NCBI RefSeq assembly: GCF_000820125.1 | Contig: NZ_CDBY01000050.1 | Span: 1 to 64,000, forward strand | Reading direction: 5' to 3' | DNA length: 64,000 nucleotides | DNA from: Aeromonas simiae | Lineage (GTDB): Bacteria; Pseudomonadota; Gammaproteobacteria; Enterobacterales; Aeromonadaceae | Shown: piece after piece, positions 58,992 to 64,000 of the stretch | Layout: every line of letters begins with the position of its first letter | Numbering within the stretch: position 1 is the stretch's first letter | Made by a program: the position numbers and the translations under genes | The notes under the pieces: generated by a model | Databases searched by the model: none | Told to the model about the DNA's origin: nothing | The model's input: the letters and a program-made list of their open reading frames with translations, nothing else

Positions 58992-61900
58992 TTATTTGTC
59001 GATATCCAGCATCTGATTGGTGAGCAGGTAGTCGATCACCTGGGACGAGGTGGCGGCCGCTCCCCCGGTCAGTGAGCCGAACGAGTGATCCTCCAGCACT
59101 ATCTCCTGAGTGACCTTCTGGGTCGAGGCATCCTTAATCTGCAGATGCACCCCTTCACTGTCCTGAATGGCCGAGAGCAACCCCTTCAACTCGTTCTGGC
59201 TCTTGCCGCCATCGTGATCGAGCAGATCGCTCAGATCCAGCTTGTCCCCCTCAGCGCGGCTGAAATCGACCACATGGTCACGGGTCAAAGAGCCCGCCAC
59301 ACTGTCGCCCTTCTGCCAGACGAAGGTGTCAGCCCCCCCGTTACCGTGCAGCAGATCATCGCCACTGCCCCCGATCAGAATGTCGTTGCCGAGCCCCCCG
59401 GCCAGTTGATCGTTGCCGCTGCCCCCTTGCAAGGTGTCATGGCCACTGCCGCCATCAAGCTGATCGTTACCCTCATCCCCCGCGAGAAGGTCATTGCCGC
59501 TGCCGCCGAACAGGATGTCGTTACCGGCATCCCCGTGCAGCTCATCGTCTCCCCCCTGCCCATAGAGGATGTCGTTCCCCGCGCCGCCAAACAGGCGATC
59601 GCCCTTGTCATTGGCCCCGGACTGATCAAACTCGCCCGCATGGCTGCTGATGTAGGCATGCACCTGGGCATCACTGACTGAGCTGTGACCCAGCGCCTGG
59701 GCGACATACTGCTTGACTGCGGCATACCCCTCTCCGGCGACACCGGCAAAGTGCAGTGCATCGCCAAACAGGATGTCATCTCCCCCCCCACCGCTCAGGG
59801 TATCGCTGCCCGGCTGGTTGGTGACCGAGGCGCCGAGGATGGCATCGGCCAGATCGCCGGCATTGACGCCGGTCTTGAGCACCCCATCGGAGTCGAAGAC
59901 CTTGAGCACGTCATGGGAGATGTTGGGCCCGATGCCGATCGCCTCGACCGCGACCTGCAATCCGGCCAGCAGGGCAAAGCCCTCCATGGAGTGGTCACGG
60001 ATGACGCTGTCATCGCGGGAAGAGCCGAAGGTGGCAAACTGGTATCCGCCGCGCCCGTCAGGGCGCATCATCCCCACCAAAGAGCGACCGTCATAGTTGC
60101 CCTTGTTGTCGTAGTAGAGGCGATACACGTTGCCATCCTTGTCGATGAACTCACGCCCCCCCTGACCGTCCTGATAGACCACCGACTTGCCGGGCACATA
60201 ACTGGTGAGCAGATCACTCAGGTTGCGATCACTTTGCCACTTATTTTCCTTGCTGAAATCCACGACGACGGGATCGCTCCCCTCCCCCACCATGTACTCA
60301 TTCGGATTACCATCCGTGATGAAGTAAGCCAGGTTCTTGGCATCCACATTGGACGTGGCGGTGCTGCTGGCAAACCAGTTGGCGGTGGTCTTGAACACAT
60401 CCTCGTAGTTGGTCGAGCCGCCGAAGTAACTGCGGCCATCCATGCTGTGGAGTACCTCCTTGAGCTGATCGATGGCGCCGGCATCGCTCAGCTTCACGCT
60501 GACCGAGCGGTTGCTTAAGGTGTCAAAGTCGACCAGGAACAGGTTGACCACCCCGGCCCCGGCCGAGCCGACACTGGCCTTGAGGCTGTTAAAGACCTGT
60601 AGCAGCTGCGCCTCTATGGTCTCCATCGCCTTTGAGCCGATGCTGCCGGAGCTGTCGACCATGAAGGCCAGGTTGTAGTTCTGGCCCGGCGTCGTGATGC
60701 TGCCATCGAGATCCCCGACCACCAGGTTGTGTTCGCTGCCGAAGCTGCGCACCTGCCCGCCCGGCTCCCCTTCGGTGGCATTGAAGTAGTTCAGGCGAAT
60801 GCTGTCCTCTGCGCTGGCGGTGGCAAGCTGGGCGCTGCCGCTTTCACGGGAAGTGGCTTCCACCTTGATCTCGACCAGCCCCGCCTGGTTGCCCGGCACA
60901 TGCAGGCTCAGCCCGGTCAGTTTGACGTCGGTGGCCGCCGCATTCCACAGCCCCTTGAGCGTCAGGCTGCCATCAGGGTCGACGGTCCCCAGCAGGGTTC
61001 CGTTATGGTAGAGCGAGCTCGCAGGGGGCAGACCGCTCAGCACCAGGCTGTCGAGCACCTCACTGCCATCCCTGTCCGTGAGTGAGGCATCGATCTCGAT
61101 GGGGTACTCCACATGGGTGGGCTGCTGCAACGTCAGGGTTCCGGTCACCTTGTCCAGGGCATAAATGCCGTCATCAAACTGCACCAACTCGACATCATGC
61201 AGCGCCTTGGTGACCGCTTGCCCCCCTTCGCGCACCGAGAAGTCGAACCAGCGGTCGTTGACCGAGTAGCCGGCGCCCTGGGTGATGACATAGTCGGCCC
61301 GGTTGCCCGGCAACACGGCGATGTCGGAGCCACCCTCACCATAGAGGCCGTCATGGCCCAACCCGGAGACCAGGATATCGTTGCCTTCCCCCCCATAGAG
61401 CGCATCGCCCTGCAGGCTGTTGCTGCCGACCAGCAGGTCATCGCCGGCGAGGCCGACCAGTTGATCGCCGCCACCGTGGCGACTGATCAGGTAGTCGTTG
61501 CCATTGCCGCCCACCAGTTGCTCCTGCTGGCTGCTGGCATCATAACGGGCGGGGGCCACATCGAGCCCATTCACCTTGCCGGACTGGAACTGGGCCGTGC
61601 TGATGCCGTCGCTGGCGAACTGGTCGTAGACAGGGCTGCCATTGCCGGCCTGCCGGATATCCACGGTTGGCTTGTCCGCCACGGCGGCGATATCCAGCAC
61701 CAGGGTGGCCTCCTCGCTTACGTTCGCGCCATCGCTGATCTGATAGTGGAACAGGGCGTAGTCGGCCTGCTGGTTGCCGGTGATGCGCCCCCCTTGATCG
61801 CCCATGCAGCTGCTCGACTCATCTGCCGCCGGCACAAAGCGCAGGTGACCTGCGTCGATCTCCTGGGCGCTGACACGGCTGCCAGCCGTCACGGCCACCC

Positions 61901-64000
61901 ACAGCCCCGAGCCATCGAGACGCTGCAACACCCCGTTGGCAGGCAGGGTGCCGATCACCAGACTCAGCTCCGCCTTGCCCTGATCGTCGCTGGCGTTGAA
62001 GTCGCTCCAGCTTAAGATCGTCGCCGAGTCTTCACTGCCGCTGACATGACCCCCGGTTGTGGTCGGCGCGCGATCGTTGTCGATGAGGGTTCCGATGCCG
62101 CTCTTGTCCCCCACCGCAATGGTGAGGGTCTCGTTGCCCTCGACCTTGTGGTCATCCTTGGTCACCACGGTGACGGTGAAACTGCTCACCCCTTCCGGCA
62201 CCCGGATGACGCCGCGAACGCTGTCATAGGTCACCCCATGGCTAAAGAGCAGCTGGGTCCAGTCACTGCTGCTGGCCGGGTTGCTGCCACTGCCGCCAAT
62301 CGAGAAAGGGTACTCGGTCGGATGCTGGCTGGTGCCGTCCAGAAGCACGGAGTGCACCAGCGTGCCACCTTCGGTCACAGTGGCGCTGCTGACCCCGCTC
62401 ACCTCGGGTCGGAACAGGGGGTTGACCGCAAAGCTGCCCTCGCTGCCATCCCCGTCCTTATCGATCGCCTTGAAGATGAAGTCGATGTCGCCATCACCGG
62501 CCGGACGCTGCATCTCGGCATATTGGAAGAACTCCCACTTGCCGGTGGCCGGGGTGAACTCCAGCTTGAACACCAGATTGCCATCGGCATCCTTGCCAAG
62601 CAGGGTATTGGCCCCATCGGCCACCATGCTGATGAGCGAGCCGGAGGCCGTTTTGAGGCCGCTCTCGGCACTGACCAGCTCGAGCGCACCCTTGCCGTCG
62701 GCTCCCCACTGCGGATTGAGGGAGCCAGAGCCATAGGCGATCGCCTCCGTCGTGGCAGAGCCGACAAACTCGATGCTCTTCACGGTGAAATCACTGTTGT
62801 CGCCATAGAGACCGTTGCCATTATTGGTGGCCTTGATCACCATGGCGTCAAAGCCCCCCTGCTGTACCTGGAAGTGCTCGGCATAGTCGCCACCGGCCGC
62901 ATTCGAGCTAAAGGTCTGACTCCCGATAAGCTTGCCGTCGCGATAGAAATCGACCACACCGCTCTCCAGTTCACCACCGAACATCTGGCTGAACTTGATG
63001 TTGACGCCATAGGCGACCTTGCCCGCATCCAGCGTGATCACGAGTTGCTCTGAGGTCGCGGAGCCATCCGCAAAGTGGCGAAAATCAATCTCGTTAGCGA
63101 GGTTGTGATTGGGCGAATCGACGCTAGCCACCCCCACGCCGGCACTGGAGCCGTTCACCTTGGTCGCGATCAGATCAGCATTCGTGGCCGAGGTGAAGCC
63201 AAGGGCGGTAATGGTGAAGCCCGCCATGTTCAGAGCGCTCTGGTTGCCGCTGTAGTGGGTCAGATCAAACAGGCCGGTCAGGGTGTCGGGAATATGGGTC
63301 TTGCTGACCGACACCGCCGCCATGTCGCCGGCGATCGGCGCATCATCCTCAATGGTGATGGGCAAGCTGCCGGAGGTGCTGCTCTTGCCATCCGAGACGG
63401 TGACCCCCAGCTGGAAGTGGAGTCGATCCTCGGCGCCCTTGACCGGGTGATCGAGCGGCCCATTGAGGTTCACCTCATAGCGCCACTCCCCCTTGCTGCT
63501 GCCCGCCGGGGCGGTCAGCGTCACATCGAGCACGACCTGATAGCCGGCGCTCCCCGGCGTGCCGATATAACCGGTCAGCACCTGGGTCGCGGCGTTCCAC
63601 GACCACTGCACGGGCGCGCCACCCGAAGTTAGGTTATCCGGGCCGCTCAGGCTGATGGTCAGGTTGTCATGATTGTCCATGTCACCGACCACGATCTTGC
63701 CGCCGGCACTCACCGCATCGGTGCTATCACGGGTTCCCGCCGTATCGGCGATACCGCCGGTGAGCCCCTCTTCGGAGAGCACGGCCCCCTGATCGACGCT
63801 TAGGGTAGGGGCGTCATTGGTGCCGGTGATGGTGATGGTGACCGTGGTGGTCGAGCCGTCAGTCAACCGTACGGTGAACTGCTCCAGCTGCTGCTGACCG
63901 GCCGCCAGGGCGTCGACCCGGGCGTTATCGGCCAGCACGAAGCGCCACTGCCCCTGCCCGTCCACCTCGAAGCGGCCGTAGTCACTCTGCTGCGAGCCGG
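58992..64000 (-). CDS. Large RTX/VWA protein exported by type I secretion, N-terminus outside the window
   Basis: The frame is open to the right edge; about 1,670 residues are visible. From the N-terminal side: VCBS-like repeats ([14 protein letters not shown]), T1SS-143-like domains, a Calx-beta-like stretch (about 62100-62350), a first RTX array (about 61290-61540), a von Willebrand A domain with MIDAS motif DSSGS (about 60640) and ITDG, a second RTX array of tandem GGxGxDxLx nonapeptides (about 59330-59800), and a C-terminal type I secretion signal (ADTFVW, then [20 protein letters not shown]). Such giants are calcium-dependent adhesins or toxins on the cell surface. No secretion genes are in view. 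Confidence 0.9.
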   Translation of the reverse strand, partial: GSQQSDYGRFEVDGQGQWRFVLADNARVDALAAGQQQLEQFTVRLTDGSTTTVTITITGTNDAPTLSVDQGAVLSEEGLTGGIADTAGTRDSTDAVSAGGKIVVGDMDNHDNLTISLSGPDNLTSGGAPVQWSWNAATQVLTGYIGTPGSAGYQVVLDVTLTAPAGSSKGEWRYEVNLNGPLDHPVKGAEDRLHFQLGVTVSDGKSSTSGSLPITIEDDAPIAGDMAAVSVSKTHIPDTLTGLFDLTHYSGNQSALNMAGFTITALGFTSATNADLIATKVNGSSAGVGVASVDSPNHNLANEIDFRHFADGSATSEQLVITLDAGKVAYGVNIKFSQMFGGELESGVVDFYRDGKLIGSQTFSSNAAGGDYAEHFQVQQGGFDAMVIKATNNGNGLYGDNSDFTVKSIEFVGSATTEAIAYGSGSLNPQWGADGKGALELVSAESGLKTASGSLISMVADGANTLLGKDADGNLVFKLEFTPATGKWEFFQYAEMQRPAGDGDIDFIFKAIDKDGDGSEGSFAVNPLFRPEVSGVSSATVTEGGTLVHSVLLDGTSQHPTEYPFSIGGSGSNPASSSDWTQLLFSHGVTYDSVRGVIRVPEGVSSFTVTVVTKDDHKVEGNETLTIAVGDKSGIGTLIDNDRAPTTTGGHVSGSEDSATILSWSDFNASDDQGKAELSLVIGTLPANGVLQRLDGSGLWVAVTAGSRVSAQEIDAGHLRFVPAADESSSCMGDQGGRITGNQQADYALFHYQISDGANVSEEATLVLDIAAVADKPTVDIRQAGNGSPVYDQFASDGISTAQFQSGKVNGLDVAPARYDASSQQEQLVGGNGNDYLISRHGGGDQLVGLAGDDLLVGSNSLQGDALYGGEGNDILVSGLGHDGLYGEGGSDIAVLPGNRADYVITQGAGYSVNDRWFDFSVREGGQAVTKALHDVELVQFDDGIYALDKVTGTLTLQQPTHVEYPIEIDASLTDRDGSEVLDSLVLSGLPPASSLYHNGTLLGTVDPDGSLTLKGLWNAAATDVKLTGLSLHVPGNQAGLVEIKVEATSRESGSAQLATASAEDSIRLNYFNATEGEPGGQVRSFGSEHNLVVGDLDGSITTPGQNYNLAFMVDSSGSIGSKAMETIEAQLLQVFNSLKASVGSAGAGVVNLFLVDFDTLSNRSVSVKLSDAGAIDQLKEVLHSMDGRSYFGGSTNYEDVFKTTANWFASSTATSNVDAKNLAYFITDGNPNEYMVGEGSDPVVVDFSKENKWQSDRNLSDLLTSYVPGKSVVYQDGQGGREFIDKDGNVYRLYYDNKGNYDGRSLVGMMRPDGRGGYQFATFGSSRDDSVIRDHSMEGFALLAGLQVAVEAIGIGPNISHDVLKVFDSDGVLKTGVNAGDLADAILGASVTNQPGSDTLSGGGGDDILFGDALHFAGVAGEGYAAVKQYVAQALGHSSVSDAQVHAYISSHAGEFDQSGANDKGDRLFGGAGNDILYGQGGDDELHGDAGNDILFGGSGNDLLAGDEGNDQLDGGSGHDTLQGGSGNDQLAGGLGNDILIGGSGDDLLHGNGGADTFVWQKGDSVAGSLTRDHVVDFSRAEGDKLDLSDLLDHDGGKSQNELKGLLSAIQDSEGVHLQIKDASTQKVTQEIVLEDHSFGSLTGGAAATSSQVIDYLLTNQMLDIDK

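Overview
The window reads as chromosomal DNA of a GC-rich gammaproteobacterium, most likely Aeromonas (inference). The evidence is the combined gene content: a lateral-type flagellin module (lafA-lafB-lafC-lafX order), a sodium-type PomAB stator, the secG-tRNA-rimP-nusA-infB-rbfA-truB-rpsO-pnp order, yfbU/yfbV-ackA-pta, and a large secreted GH18 chitinase. I see no insertion sequence, prophage, integron or CRISPR array, and I assign no species.

Layout. 0-9 kb is accessory: two LysE-type exporters (the first cut by the left edge) with a divergent MocR regulator, two small lipoproteins, a Cof-type HAD phosphatase, a chemoreceptor, and a DsbA-like / MBL-fold / LysR group in which the two outer genes are frameshifted. 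8.8-12 kb is a short lateral flagellar filament module. 12.4-27.1 kb is a long leftward block of translation, RNA and envelope housekeeping genes (pnp, rpsO, truB, rbfA, infB, nusA, rimP, tRNA-fMet, tRNA-Leu, secG, glmM, folP, ftsH, rlmE). 27.2-33.7 kb holds yhbY, a PilZ-like protein, greA, pomAB and xseB-ispA-dxs. 34-38.3 kb holds purC, bamC, dapA, gcvR and bcp. 38.4-44.5 kb holds yfbU, yfbV, ackA, pta and a YfcH-type protein. 44.5-49.5 kb has a YbbAP-like ABC system divergent from tesA, then cheV. 49.7-53 kb is a chitinase with a complex leader. 53.1-55.3 kb has five tandem tRNA-Ala(GGC) genes and gltX. 55.5-59 kb has a second chemoreceptor, an OapA-like protein and a cold-shock protein. 59-64 kb is the C-terminal part of a very large RTX/VWA protein exported by type I secretion, cut by the right edge.

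The most interesting element is upstream of the chitinase gene. A good promoter is followed by a leader with the two conserved core strands of a class-I cyclic-di-GMP (GEMM) riboswitch, and then by a hairpin that buries the Shine-Dalgarno sequence. The same gene carries a seven-C tract just after its signal peptide that puts the rest of the protein out of frame, so it is either phase-variable, broken or mis-sequenced. Cyclic-di-GMP also recurs in a PilZ-like protein with a FliM-like N-terminus encoded near pomAB. Three separate frameshifts in 64 kb (6.4, 8.1 and 52.6 kb) mean sequencing error must be excluded first. Most of the rest is conserved housekeeping sequence.
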